Below, one piece after another: positions 17,682 to 26,343 of a DNA stretch of 64,000 bases. The notes under the pieces are model-generated. The model searched no databases. It saw only the letters and a program-made list of their open reading frames with translations, and was not told the DNA's origin. A program made the position numbers and the translations under genes. Numbering within the stretch: the first letter of the stretch is position 1; each line of letters begins with the position of its first letter. Source of the DNA: JAJRRS01 sp965230275 (GTDB lineage Bacteria > Planctomycetota > Phycisphaerae > Phycisphaerales > Phycisphaeraceae); assembly GCA_965230275.1 (NCBI GenBank), contig CBDDKO010000002.1:3100001-3164000 (forward strand). Reading direction: 5' to 3'.

Positions 17682-18608
17682 ATGTCGTACCTGGACAGAG
17701 ACGAATACGCTACGCCTCGTCCCGTGCGTTGCCATGTCACTCCCGGATTCGAACCTCGCCCAACTTCCGGAGTCTGCCGGGCTCAACAGTTCAACCGCTA
17801 TGGATGGTATCCCGCCGACCTGAGGGGAATGAACCACCTAGGCGATGCCCACTGCCAATCAACGGGCGATCGGGTACAAGCGTTAACACCACACATTAGA
17901 TCACCTTGTAAGGTACTGATCTGGCTCCATCAACCCTGCACGGCGGCCCAACTGTCAGTCCGCCTCTCGATGCCACGTGACCGGGTCAGCGAGCGTCTGT
18001 CCAGGCTGGCGCGGCAAGGCCTGCTGACCTGCCTGAATCCGCAAGCCAGCCGCAGTCGTCTGTACTGGCTCACCACAATAGGTGAGGCTACGCAGCAACA
18101 ACTGCGTCATGGGGTAGGTTTGCCTGATCTGAATCACGACCTGCCTCCGGACGTGGACTGGACCCGGTACGGTGACCTTTGTCACGCGCATCGATCGGCC
18201 GTGATACTCGCATTGGACGAATCCGCCTTCCCATCCAACATCAAGCGTAAGGCCTTGTTCAGAGACCCGACGATCCGCCTGAGCGCTAACAACGTTCGGG
18301 ATGTGATCCGCCACCTCCGTCTCTTCGGGGTCGTCGAACCGCTGGCCGACCGCAGCCACCCTCACCCCTTATACCGCCTGACCGAATCCGGTCTCGTATA
18401 CCAGCAACTGCTCCGGCGGGCCGTCACAACCCCATCCTATCCCACTCATCCCGCAACCGGCCATACAAAATGTGATCCGGTGGCGGGGAGGAATCCCAAT
18501 GAACACACAACCCAACCCCAAGACCCCCCACGACACACCGCTGCAAGACCCGATGCTTCAACCGATCGATCCGAAGCAATTAAGACCCATCCATCGATAC
18601 GCCGGTGA
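17682..18608 (+). CDS. Tandem winged-helix transcription regulator
   Basis: 308 aa from the first ATG; the conserved part starts near residue 72, and an ATG at 17829 (residue 50) is an alternative start. Two winged helices are visible: residues about 75-135 (RLSMPRDRVSERLSRLARQG, then SRSRLYWLTTIGE) and about 165-245 (SANNVRDVIRHLRLFGVVEP, then HPLYRLTESG). The wing sequence resembles regulators common in archaea. The C-terminal 60 residues are Pro/Thr-rich and overlap the next gene by about 110 nt, so the end may be spurious or truly overlapping. It probably controls the downstream methyltransferase-ATPase operon. Confidence 0.7.
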   Translation: MSYLDRDEYATPRPVRCHVTPGFEPRPTSGVCRAQQFNRYGWYPADLRGMNHLGDAHCQSTGDRVQALTPHIRSPCKVLIWLHQPCTAAQLSVRLSMPRDRVSERLSRLARQGLLTCLNPQASRSRLYWLTTIGEATQQQLRHGVGLPDLNHDLPPDVDWTRYGDLCHAHRSAVILALDESAFPSNIKRKALFRDPTIRLSANNVRDVIRHLRLFGVVEPLADRSHPHPLYRLTESGLVYQQLLRRAVTTPSYPTHPATGHTKCDPVAGRNPNEHTTQPQDPPRHTAARPDASTDRSEAIKTHPSIRR

Positions 18609-18858
18609 AGACATCGCCGAGGACCTCGGTGATCTAGTCGGCACGATCTGTGATTTGGCTAAGGAGGGTCGTTCGTATGCCTCCGCCTACGACTACGAAC
18701 TGGCGGCCACGGTTTACCGGGACGCCGCCGATTTGCGTGACATCTACATCTCGGTGGCCAAAGGTGCGTACCGAGACGCCGCAAAGCAGATGGACGACCT
18801 GGACACCGCGGTGCGGGACTGCCTGCCCACACGTCTCTATGAAAGATTGCCCCGGTAA
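18499..18858 (+). CDS. Hypothetical helical protein
   Basis: 119 aa, acidic and predicted helical (repeated YRDAADLRD / YRDAAKQMDD-like segments suggest an amphipathic hairpin). A strong GGGGAGGAATC ribosome binding site lies before the ATG at 18499, so I prefer this start to the one at 18472. It overlaps the tail of the regulator gene and precedes the methyltransferase by 90 nt. Function unknown. Confidence 0.65.
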   Translation: MNTQPNPKTPHDTPLQDPMLQPIDPKQLRPIHRYAGEDIAEDLGDLVGTICDLAKEGRSYASAYDYELAATVYRDAADLRDIYISVAKGAYRDAAKQMDDLDTAVRDCLPTRLYERLPR

Positions 18859-18948
18859 TATAGGCCCGCCTTCATCAGTTCAAGGGTCTTGAAGTCAAGG
18901 TCAGCCCTGTGATTCCGGCGCACTGCCGCCGGGAGATACAGACAGACC

Positions 18949-19671
18949 ATGCCGACACGTAACCAGATCCACCACATAGATGCCTTCAAGGCATTTGAGA
19001 ACATTGAAAATGAATCGATCGACCTGATCGTGACCGACCCGCCCTACGGGATAGCACACCCGAGCCGTTTGACGGTACGCAAGGGGAAGGTCCGTAGCAC
19101 CGCCGAGGTGTTCGGGAGTTGGGACACGTTCCAGACCCCACTGGACTACGACGTATTCATCGGACGCCTGCTGATCGAGTGTCACCGTGTGCTCAAGCCC
19201 GGCGGGGCGCTCTACCTGTTCCTGGCGCGCGAGCAGGGCGGCCACTTCGTTCGTGAGGCTGTACGTAAAGGGTTCCGTTACCGCAACACCTTGGCGCTGT
19301 GTAAATCCAATCCTTTGCCGAGTTTTGCCAAGACCAACTGGCGTTCGGCGTTCGACCTATGCCTCTATCTCGTGAAGGGACCGAAAGCCGGGACGTTCAA
19401 CTTCGGCCCGAGCCAGGCCGAGCGGGTCAACGTGTACACGTACCCGATCAACGGCCGGGGCCGTTACGGCCACCCGACCGAGAAGCCGGTGGCTTTCCTC
19501 AAACGCCTAGTTGAAGCGAGCTCAGAGCCGGGCGATCTGGTGCTCGACCCGTTCACGGGTTCCGGCACGACCGCCGCGGCCTGCAAGCTCACTGGGCGTG
19601 ACTATCTGGGCTTCGAGATCAACAAGGACTACGTCAAAATGGCACGCCAACGCCTGAAGGACCTGGACTGA
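18949..19671 (+). CDS. DNA (adenine-N6 or cytosine-N4) methyltransferase
   Basis: 240 aa. The catalytic DPPYGIA motif comes early (residues 28-34) and the AdoMet-binding DPFTGSGTT motif late (about 202-210), the order of the N6_N4_Mtase (beta-class) family. HPTEKP, just before the AdoMet motif, is also typical. There is no fused specificity domain and no restriction enzyme gene of the same family beside it, so it looks like an orphan modification enzyme protecting the element or marking its DNA. It shares an operon with the gene at 19679 and the ATPase-nuclease at 20116, with gaps of 7 and 2 nt. Confidence 0.9.
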   Translation: MPTRNQIHHIDAFKAFENIENESIDLIVTDPPYGIAHPSRLTVRKGKVRSTAEVFGSWDTFQTPLDYDVFIGRLLIECHRVLKPGGALYLFLAREQGGHFVREAVRKGFRYRNTLALCKSNPLPSFAKTNWRSAFDLCLYLVKGPKAGTFNFGPSQAERVNVYTYPINGRGRYGHPTEKPVAFLKRLVEASSEPGDLVLDPFTGSGTTAAACKLTGRDYLGFEINKDYVKMARQRLKDLD

Positions 19672-19678
19672 GGCGAGG

Positions 19679-20113
19679 ATGGCACCGATGCAGCCCGATC
19701 TTGAGCGGGCGACCTGGAAAACCGAACCGACAGGAATGGTCTCCGCCCTTGAAGCACACGCTACCAACCTGTGCCGCCGTGTCTCGCTGCACGATGTATC
19801 GCCCGAAGCCACCGTGCTACGGGAGATCGCCCTGGTCGTGGGTCACCTTGTGGAGATCCGCGCGACACATCGCTTGATCAAAAAGAGCCTGGATGAACAA
19901 ACATGCGAGATCAACTCGGCGATCTGGAACCTCAACCCTCGGTGGCCTGAGTACGGGCACCCGCACGGCGACGCGTTCCGGGAGTTGAAGCTCAAGCTTG
20001 AGAAGATCGAGGCGGAGCGACGTCGATTGGTTGTCCAGACCATCGAACGATTGATGCCTCTTCAGGACCGGCTCTCACAGCTGGTCGTCCGGCACACCGT
20101 GCTGGCATCCTGA
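19679..20113 (+). CDS. Coiled-coil hypothetical protein
   Basis: 144 aa. Helical throughout, with a charged coiled-coil stretch at residues about 100-135 (LKLKLEKIEAERRRL). No known domain is recognised. It starts 7 nt after the methyltransferase stop and ends 2 nt before the ATPase-nuclease start, so the three are almost certainly one transcript. It may be an accessory subunit of the ATPase. Confidence 0.7.
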   Translation: MAPMQPDLERATWKTEPTGMVSALEAHATNLCRRVSLHDVSPEATVLREIALVVGHLVEIRATHRLIKKSLDEQTCEINSAIWNLNPRWPEYGHPHGDAFRELKLKLEKIEAERRRLVVQTIERLMPLQDRLSQLVVRHTVLAS

Positions 20114-20115
20114 CC

Positions 20116-22077
20116 ATGGACATCCCACGACTGGTTCGGAAGCTGCGCCCGTTGATACCCGAGAAGATCGACCGCTGGATGCGCGCCCGCCAGACGGCAG
20201 ATGCCACACTACGAGACCTGATCGACCAGCAGGTCATCACCGAATCAAGAAAGCTGCTGCGAGATAACAACCAACCCTTGCTCTCACTGCCTCCGCAGAA
20301 ACTCGCCCGGGGCAAGTACCGTCTTGGCACGGTGATCTACAACCAGAAACAATGGCCGTTCGGGCTCGATGATAGTGACTTGATCCAGCATACGATTTTG
20401 TTAGGGAGATCCGGTTCCGGTAAAACCAGTGTGTTACTCCGTCTGCTAAAACAACTGACTGAACGCCAGCACCCTTTCATCCTCTTCGACGTCAAACGCA
20501 ACGGGCGTGACTTGTTATCTCTAGTTAAGCAGCAGATCGCGTTCTATACACCCGGGCGAAGGCTGAACCCGTTGCCATTCAATCCGCTGATCGAACCGCC
20601 GGGTATGGAGCGTGGGGTCTACCTCGGGCAGGTACTGGACGTGATGACCGCGTCGCACACCCTCGGTGAGGGTGCCCGCAGCCTGATACGCCGAACGATC
20701 GATCAACTAGACCAAGAACTGACTCGGCCGCCCACGATCCGGCAGGTTCTCGACGCCATGAACCAAGCCCCCCTACAAGACCGCGAGCAAGGCTGGCGGC
20801 TGACCGCACAACGCGTATTGGGCTCCCTGGAGGCGGCGATCCGATCTCCCAAGACCCCGCCCGATCAGCACGAGATGATGCGGGTGTTAGCCACACGCCC
20901 GACGGTCATCGAACTGGACAGCCTGGACCGGCCGACGGTCCGTTTCCTGGTACCCATCCTGTGTCTGTGGCTATACCACCTGTATCTTGTCGCGCCGCAA
21001 CGAGAGCAACACCAGCTCACCCTGATCCTCGAAGAAGCCCATCACTTTCTGGCCAAAAACACGGCCAACCGGTTGATGTCAACCCTGCTGCGACAATCAC
21101 GGGAGATCGGAATCGCCTTCGTCGTGATCGACCAGCAGGTGAGTCTGTTGAGCCCTCAGGTCACCGGGAATATGTTCACGAGCATCTGCCTCAACCAGAA
21201 GGACCCACTGGATGTCAACAAAGCAGCTGCGCTGTGCTCCATGGACGACGCAGACAAGCAGACGCTGACACGGCTGCCTGTCGGGTACGGTGTCGTCAAG
21301 ATGCAAGGGCGTTGGCCCGAACCGTTCTTAGTGCGATTCGACCACGAGCCCATCGTCAAGGGACACGTAACGGACGATAGGCTGCATAACTACCTCAAAG
21401 GCCAGGTTTCCGGAGGTCCACCCCGATCCGGCGACCTGTCGCCACTTGGCCCGGGCGTACCGGGGGTTCACCTGTGGGATGAGGCGATGCAGCCCCGAGC
21501 CATCGCGATGATCGAGGATGTGTTGGCGAACCCGGATGACGGTGTGCGGGTGCGATATCAGCGCCTTAGCCTTAGTGCAGGATCCGGCCACCGGCTCAAG
21601 ATGCGTCTGGTCCGGTCGCACTGGCTCCAGGAGCAGATCATCCACGCGGGCTCGACTCGGAAAATCGTCTTACAACCGACCCGCACTGCCCTGCAAGCGT
21701 TGGGTCTGACAGCATCCCGGCCCCGGGGGTATGAGTCTGTTGCTCACGCCTACTGGAAGCGCTGGTGGGCGCGGCGTTACGAAGCACTGGGATATCGGGT
21801 ACAGATCGAAGCCCCACGTCACGGTGGCCGTGTGGATGTACTTGCCTTTCGGCCCGGGACCGGGCGGGACGCGACCGAACGCGTCGGGATTGAGGTCGAG
21901 ACGGGCTCTTCAGACTTCGTATCCAATGTGAAAGCGGGATTGCTGTCAGGATTCACACGGGTGCTCGTCGTAGCGACCGATGTCCAAGCCCGTGAAGCCA
22001 TCGAAGCCAAACTGGCTGCGGCTGGGTTGTTGGGCGTGCCGCGTGTCAAGGTGGTTGAACGGGACGAGGCCGGATGA
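20116..22077 (+). CDS. HerA/FtsK-like ATPase fused to winged helix and PD-(D/E)XK-like nuclease
   Basis: 653 aa. Walker A is GRSGSGKT (97-104) and Walker B LTLILEEAHHF (301-311); the FDVKRNGRD segment (124-132) and the QSREIGIAFVVIDQQ segment (327-341) are typical of DNA-pumping ATPases of the HerA/VirB4/TraD group. Residues about 455-535 look like a winged helix. Residues about 545-653 are a restriction-endonuclease-like fold: GGRVDVLAF with Asp574, then GIEVETG with Glu593 and Glu595, then a TRVLVVATD strand. Glu stands where Lys is usual, a variant I associate with archaeal plasmid ATPases. No membrane helix is seen. Likely roles are DNA transfer, replication or end processing. Confidence 0.85.
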   Translation: MDIPRLVRKLRPLIPEKIDRWMRARQTADATLRDLIDQQVITESRKLLRDNNQPLLSLPPQKLARGKYRLGTVIYNQKQWPFGLDDSDLIQHTILLGRSGSGKTSVLLRLLKQLTERQHPFILFDVKRNGRDLLSLVKQQIAFYTPGRRLNPLPFNPLIEPPGMERGVYLGQVLDVMTASHTLGEGARSLIRRTIDQLDQELTRPPTIRQVLDAMNQAPLQDREQGWRLTAQRVLGSLEAAIRSPKTPPDQHEMMRVLATRPTVIELDSLDRPTVRFLVPILCLWLYHLYLVAPQREQHQLTLILEEAHHFLAKNTANRLMSTLLRQSREIGIAFVVIDQQVSLLSPQVTGNMFTSICLNQKDPLDVNKAAALCSMDDADKQTLTRLPVGYGVVKMQGRWPEPFLVRFDHEPIVKGHVTDDRLHNYLKGQVSGGPPRSGDLSPLGPGVPGVHLWDEAMQPRAIAMIEDVLANPDDGVRVRYQRLSLSAGSGHRLKMRLVRSHWLQEQIIHAGSTRKIVLQPTRTALQALGLTASRPRGYESVAHAYWKRWWARRYEALGYRVQIEAPRHGGRVDVLAFRPGTGRDATERVGIEVETGSSDFVSNVKAGLLSGFTRVLVVATDVQAREAIEAKLAAAGLLGVPRVKVVERDEAG

Positions 22078-22170
22078 CCACACCGTCGTCAGACTCAACG
22101 TTGCTGCATCATTTGGATCTCACACGTCCGCAGAAACTGAGAACTACTGCACGGTGGTGAAAAGCGCAAC

Positions 22171-22180
22171 CTTTATATAC
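22171..22180 (+). promoter_or_regulatory. TATA-box-like element
   Basis: CTTTATATAC stands about 55 nt before the ATG at 22232. If transcription starts about 25 nt downstream, the leader would be about 30 nt and would carry the GGGAGG ribosome binding site. A GCGGG-TCAA-CCCCGC hairpin directly precedes that site and could modulate access. No TTGACA-like -35 is seen. Confidence 0.4.
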
Positions 22181-22231
22181 CACACATGACTTCCGACTCC
22201 TACGCGGGTCAACCCCGCGGGAGGATTTACC

Positions 22232-22801
22232 ATGTACGAAAACCAAACTACGATCGATAATCGAACACAGAGCTTGCCATGGCGTCTTTACATCGACGTG
22301 ATCGAACAGGGCCGGCAACGCCGCCTAGTGACGGACTCGATCCAGCCACATCTCGCCGATGATCAAATGACGTTGTTCGACATTGTCTACCGTGGCATTG
22401 TCGAAAAACACTACGACACACATGAAGCCAGAGACCTGGGCTTCCGTTTACTGAACTGGTGCGATACGTGCCGTAGTGATGGGTGCTTTGAGCTGGACCT
22501 TCTGCTACCACGACAAAGGGTACTAGCAAGCAGTTCTGATACGGAGGAGTTGGCCATCAAAGATCAAGACCGGTTCTGGCGATACCATGTCAGTGGCCTG
22601 CCTCATGGTCAAGCGTGGAAGCCAAGCGAGGAGCAGACAATATCACCCGAAGCCGATGTGCCGCTTTTTGAGCCCCGATCTCCACACGACTACTTTACGA
22701 ACGGTCCATCCGAAAACTACGGCCGTGTCGAAGTTAAGCCGGACGAGGCGCACGGTGGCGAGGGCGGGATATGGAACCCGCCATTTATTGCAGATCAGTG
22801 A
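22232..22801 (+). CDS. Hypothetical protein
   Basis: 189 aa, acidic. A Cys-rich NWCDTCRSDGCFELD segment near residues 75-90 may bind a metal. The C-terminal 60 residues are Pro/Gly/Glu-rich and probably disordered. GGGAGG lies 8 nt before the ATG. Its stop codon overlaps the end of the convergent STAND NTPase gene by 7 nt. I do not recognise the family. It has its own TATA-like promoter and is therefore probably a single-gene unit. Confidence 0.65.
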   Translation: MYENQTTIDNRTQSLPWRLYIDVIEQGRQRRLVTDSIQPHLADDQMTLFDIVYRGIVEKHYDTHEARDLGFRLLNWCDTCRSDGCFELDLLLPRQRVLASSSDTEELAIKDQDRFWRYHVSGLPHGQAWKPSEEQTISPEADVPLFEPRSPHDYFTNGPSENYGRVEVKPDEAHGGEGGIWNPPFIADQ

Positions 22802-25356
22802 TCTAGCAGCGGCGCCGCCCTGACCAGCCGGGCAAAGGGTACCCGCTCGGACTGTTTCCAGAACTTCATCCCTTTTTCGTTTTCTTCTCTTGCCTTGAGG
22901 CTTCCCTGCTGGATCCACCACTCTTCCATGGAAAAGTGGTACTCCGCGCTGATGTCGGGGCGTCTGTCTCCGCTCTTGCCGATCCATGCATATGCCGTGT
23001 CTAGCTCCTTCTTCGCTTGCTGTAGGAGCCGCTCTCTTTTTACCTTACCTCTTGTTGTACGCAGCTGCCCGAGTTTGGCCATCACCACTTCGAATCGGCG
23101 GCAGGTTTTCTGTGCGTCGCCCTTCTCGGCTTTCAACCGGTGGGTGAAGCATTCCTCGGCCTTATTGAAGTCACCCGTGATCATCGCTGTATACCCGCGA
23201 TCGCCCTCCGCCATAGCTGTAAGCCTGTCTTTATGCTTGTGGTTCCCATACTGCTTTGCGGCTTCGTCAACGTCGGCCTGAAGCCTTATGACTACACTTC
23301 GCAGTTCACCTAGGCGTTTGCTACCATCACCATGCTTCTCCCATTCGGTGGCGTACCTGAGGATCGATACCCGGTGCAGATTGTGTGCGGCGGAGAATAG
23401 GTACAAATGCTGATCAGGCCCTTCAAGCCCCTTTAGCGCAGCTTTCTTGCCTGTTTCGGCGTAGTGTGTTGCTTTGTCGAAGTCTCCGATCTGCCAGGCC
23501 GTCCAAGATAGACGATGGCTGCCCAGGTGTGCAGCCGTCTCGGGATCAACCCGGTTTATATACGATTCCCCGATCTCCAACATCTCGTTCCACAAACCCT
23601 GTGCGCTCATTAAGGCACACAGGCCACAAACCAATTCAGATGCCGATTTCGTGTCATCTCGATCACTTATATAGTCGATACACACACGGATATGGCCGGA
23701 CTCGTCGGCCAATAGTTTCCTTTCAGGCACACTCATACCACCATATGGATCAGTGAATGGATCCAGTTTCCTTCGGTAGTAGTCGGCCATTCTCGCCATG
23801 CCCTCCTCGACGAGTTCATGCTCCGTCATGAACCTTGCTTTGGCATATGCCGAAATGGCTTGATGGATATGGTACTGAGTGGTTTCGCCACTTTTAGCCG
23901 CACGTTCAACCAGGCCCGAATGCAGCAAGGCTTCAAAAGACGACTCCTGGCCGTCGGGCAGAACCGCCAGAGCCGCCTCTTTCGTGAACTTATGAGGTTT
24001 GGGCTGGAAGAGCGAAAGGTATTCGAACGCCTCACGCGCGTGATCATCAGGCAGGCTGCGGGTCGACCACGCAAGGACTTCTTCCAGAGAGCGTTTCCGC
24101 TTCTTCTGGCCATACGGTATCCGCTGAGAGGACATCCCCTCCTCCGGCACAGTAGCCGAATAAAACATGTCTGAGTCGGCACAGAATTGTTTGATGGCAT
24201 CGATTATCTGGCCAGAACTATCACCATAGTACTTCTTGCAATACAGCGTGTGGGCGACAATCGTGATCATCAACGGTAAACCATCAAGGGATTCGAGTAA
24301 CGGGTTAATTGCTGCCTCGACTTCAGGATCCACGTCACCCGTGATCCGTTTGAACAATTCAACGGCATGTGCATGTTCAAGTGGTTCGAGCTTATAGACA
24401 CCCTCTGCTTGGGCCATATTAAGGGCGGTGATTGACTCACGTGTGCTTAGTAGATGTGAGCAATTATGCCCACCCACCAACAATTCGGCACCCCGTTCCC
24501 ACACGTCGTCAGCGACAACCAAGATGTACTTGTTGCCGATCGTTTTTCGGACAAGATCACTTGGTTCCAGGCCCTGTTTTACCTGGGATGTGTAATCCGC
24601 GGTGGGGATTCTCAGATCGTTCGCCCAGCTGTTGCAGGCGATCTCGGGTGTGCCTTCGGGGCCTAGGGCATACCACAGCACGCCATCGGGAAACGCCACT
24701 CCGTCATCAGCAAACAGGTTAGCGATCGCGACACACAGGGAAGTCTTGCCAACACCGGGAATACCTTGGATCACAACCGGCCCCAGCCCCCGACGGCCCA
24801 GCAACATCTGCTTGACATTCCTGATGTCCTCCTCACGACCCACGAGCTCATACGACATCGGTTTCGGCAAATCGGCACGTACAAAGGGTTCGTGGAAACC
24901 ACCGATTGGCTTCGAAGAAATAGACTCGGCGCGGCATGTGTAGAAGCCTTTGCCGTGTGGCCTATTAACAACGCACGCCCTAAAGAACTTGGGTTCGATG
25001 AAGACATCTTTCAGCTTGGGTATCTTGCAAGCTTGGTAAGTCAGGCGCCCAAACTCATCTGAATCAATCCACATGCCCTTAGCATCTAGCGGCTCCCCAA
25101 AGAGAACCTTATCTCTCTCCTGGTTTAATAGACACGAAAAGAAGTTAAGAAGGTTGCGAACCGGTCTCCGGTCTTCGACGGGGATCGGGGTGTTGGGTTT
25201 TTCACGCAATCGGGGAAGCGGATTGGGGCTTTCGCCATCGATATAGATGTAGTACCCGCAATACTCAGGTTGGTTTGCCGGCCGCTTCTCGACGAAAAGG
25301 CCAGGCAGTGATCCATCATGCGTGACGAGTGTGATCCGGAATTGAATGTCTGTCAT
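22795..25356 (-). CDS. STAND NTPase (NB-ARC type) with TPR-like sensor
   Basis: 853 aa. Residues 1-165 form an N-terminal domain I do not recognise (probable effector). The NB-ARC core has Walker A GIPGVGKTS (198-206), Walker B ILVVADDVW (278-286), an LLSTRE sensor motif (302-307), GLPL (359-362) and a winged helix around 410-455, followed by an IHQAISAYAKARF segment matching the MHD position. The rest, to 853, is helical repeats of TPR type (AHYAETGKKAALKGLEG and similar units) suited to ligand sensing. This effector-NTPase-sensor layout is that of antiphage STAND proteins and plant NLR-like switches. It stands alone on the minus strand. Confidence 0.85.
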   Translation of the reverse strand: MTDIQFRITLVTHDGSLPGLFVEKRPANQPEYCGYYIYIDGESPNPLPRLREKPNTPIPVEDRRPVRNLLNFFSCLLNQERDKVLFGEPLDAKGMWIDSDEFGRLTYQACKIPKLKDVFIEPKFFRACVVNRPHGKGFYTCRAESISSKPIGGFHEPFVRADLPKPMSYELVGREEDIRNVKQMLLGRRGLGPVVIQGIPGVGKTSLCVAIANLFADDGVAFPDGVLWYALGPEGTPEIACNSWANDLRIPTADYTSQVKQGLEPSDLVRKTIGNKYILVVADDVWERGAELLVGGHNCSHLLSTRESITALNMAQAEGVYKLEPLEHAHAVELFKRITGDVDPEVEAAINPLLESLDGLPLMITIVAHTLYCKKYYGDSSGQIIDAIKQFCADSDMFYSATVPEEGMSSQRIPYGQKKRKRSLEEVLAWSTRSLPDDHAREAFEYLSLFQPKPHKFTKEAALAVLPDGQESSFEALLHSGLVERAAKSGETTQYHIHQAISAYAKARFMTEHELVEEGMARMADYYRRKLDPFTDPYGGMSVPERKLLADESGHIRVCIDYISDRDDTKSASELVCGLCALMSAQGLWNEMLEIGESYINRVDPETAAHLGSHRLSWTAWQIGDFDKATHYAETGKKAALKGLEGPDQHLYLFSAAHNLHRVSILRYATEWEKHGDGSKRLGELRSVVIRLQADVDEAAKQYGNHKHKDRLTAMAEGDRGYTAMITGDFNKAEECFTHRLKAEKGDAQKTCRRFEVVMAKLGQLRTTRGKVKRERLLQQAKKELDTAYAWIGKSGDRRPDISAEYHFSMEEWWIQQGSLKAREENEKGMKFWKQSERVPFARLVRAAPLLDH

Positions 25357-25570
25357 GGCTCCGAAGTTCCCAAGAAATAATTGCTAAATGCCCCACAGAT
25401 TTTGTGAAGCGATACAAGCCTTGGCCCAGGCTCATTTCAGCCCGCAAAATTGACTCGTAAGTACCTGAAAAACATAGACCTACGTCTATTCGACTCATAT
25501 TTTCATGCTATGCTCTTCCTCAGCTGACGGATCGAATCAGTCATACCTAGCAGATTGAGAGGAGCACGCC

Positions 25571-25777
25571 ATGCAACACCACAATAGGGATATGAGGCCT
25601 TGCGATGATTCGTCCTTGGATTACGTCGATCTCCTCCAGGAAATCGCCCACCACGGCGAGGCGGCTTCGATCAATCGAGCCCCCTCACTGGCTGGACCCA
25701 GGAACCGGAATCCTCGGCCCCGAAAGTATCGGATTATGACCTGGATCGCCAGCCTAATCGGGCGACCAGCAGCGTAA
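25571..25777 (+). CDS. Small protein opening the 25.6-32.3 kb operon
   Basis: 68 aa with a strong AGAGGAG ribosome binding site 8 nt before the ATG. It is hydrophilic at first, then very basic (GPRNRNPRPRKYR), ending in a short hydrophobic segment (MTWIASLIGR). No known family. Upstream DNA has a TTGACT hexamer at about 25450 with a CATAGA at about 17 nt spacing, a possible bacterial-type promoter, in contrast to the TATA-like elements left of 22.2 kb. Confidence 0.55.
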   Translation: MQHHNRDMRPCDDSSLDYVDLLQEIAHHGEAASINRAPSLAGPRNRNPRPRKYRIMTWIASLIGRPAA

Positions 25778-25948
25778 GCCTGGAGATGATCACAAAACGT
25801 CGTCGTTGATACACACGGCCCACCAGCGGGCTTTCTAAACCAAAGCACACCCTAACCATACCGGACGGAACCCCGACCCGGTCGGGCGGTCGGTCCGCGA
25901 TCCGGCTGTCCTGCGCCTGTATCGAATCGCGAGAAAGAGTTTTTAGAA

Positions 25949-26266
25949 ATGACTTTGAAACCACTCAACGGACAACACGTCGTTCAAGCATCTTGCCGGC
26001 CCGACAGCCGCTCGATCTTTGAGAAGTACGAAGCCGCCGCAGAGGTCTTCACCCTCCAGCAATGGGAGTGTGTTGTTCTCAGGTTCGACTGCTGCTTGTC
26101 GCAGCAATCTATCGCAGATTATCTGGATGTCTCGAGGGGCGCAGTCTCAAACCGGCTTACACGCGCAAAAGCCCGACTCCAAGAACATCAACGTCGCTTG
26201 CGCGCCGAGGCATTCCACGAGCAGCGGCAGGCTCTGATCGAAGACGAAAAGTCCGTTGAATTCTAA
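25949..26266 (+). CDS. Sigma-region-4-like HTH protein
   Basis: 105 aa. Residues about 35-85 match sigma70 region 4: LQQWECVVLRFDCCLSQQSIADYLDVSRGAVSNRLTRAKARLQ, here split as a recognition helix after SQQSIADYLD. Regions 2 and 3 are absent, so it is not a complete sigma factor. It may be an ECF remnant or a stand-alone DNA-binding regulator of the operon. GAGAAAGAG precedes the ATG. Confidence 0.75.
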   Translation: MTLKPLNGQHVVQASCRPDSRSIFEKYEAAAEVFTLQQWECVVLRFDCCLSQQSIADYLDVSRGAVSNRLTRAKARLQEHQRRLRAEAFHEQRQALIEDEKSVEF

Positions 26267-26343
26267 CGAAAACACGTAACCGAGCAGCGAAGCGCCATGT
26301 AGCGCAGAGTTGCGCGCCCCGGTAGTACAGAAGCCCAAACCAA

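Noticed and set aside
17735..17765. tRNA-like GGATTCGAACC (T-arm) sequence
   Set aside because: The flanking bases do not pair as a T stem and no anticodon or acceptor stem can be placed; I treat it as chance, though an att remnant cannot be excluded.
25778..25948. Terminator-like GCCC/GGGC element after the small gene at 25571
   Set aside because: The stem is only four base pairs and the T-run is three bases; too weak to split the operon.
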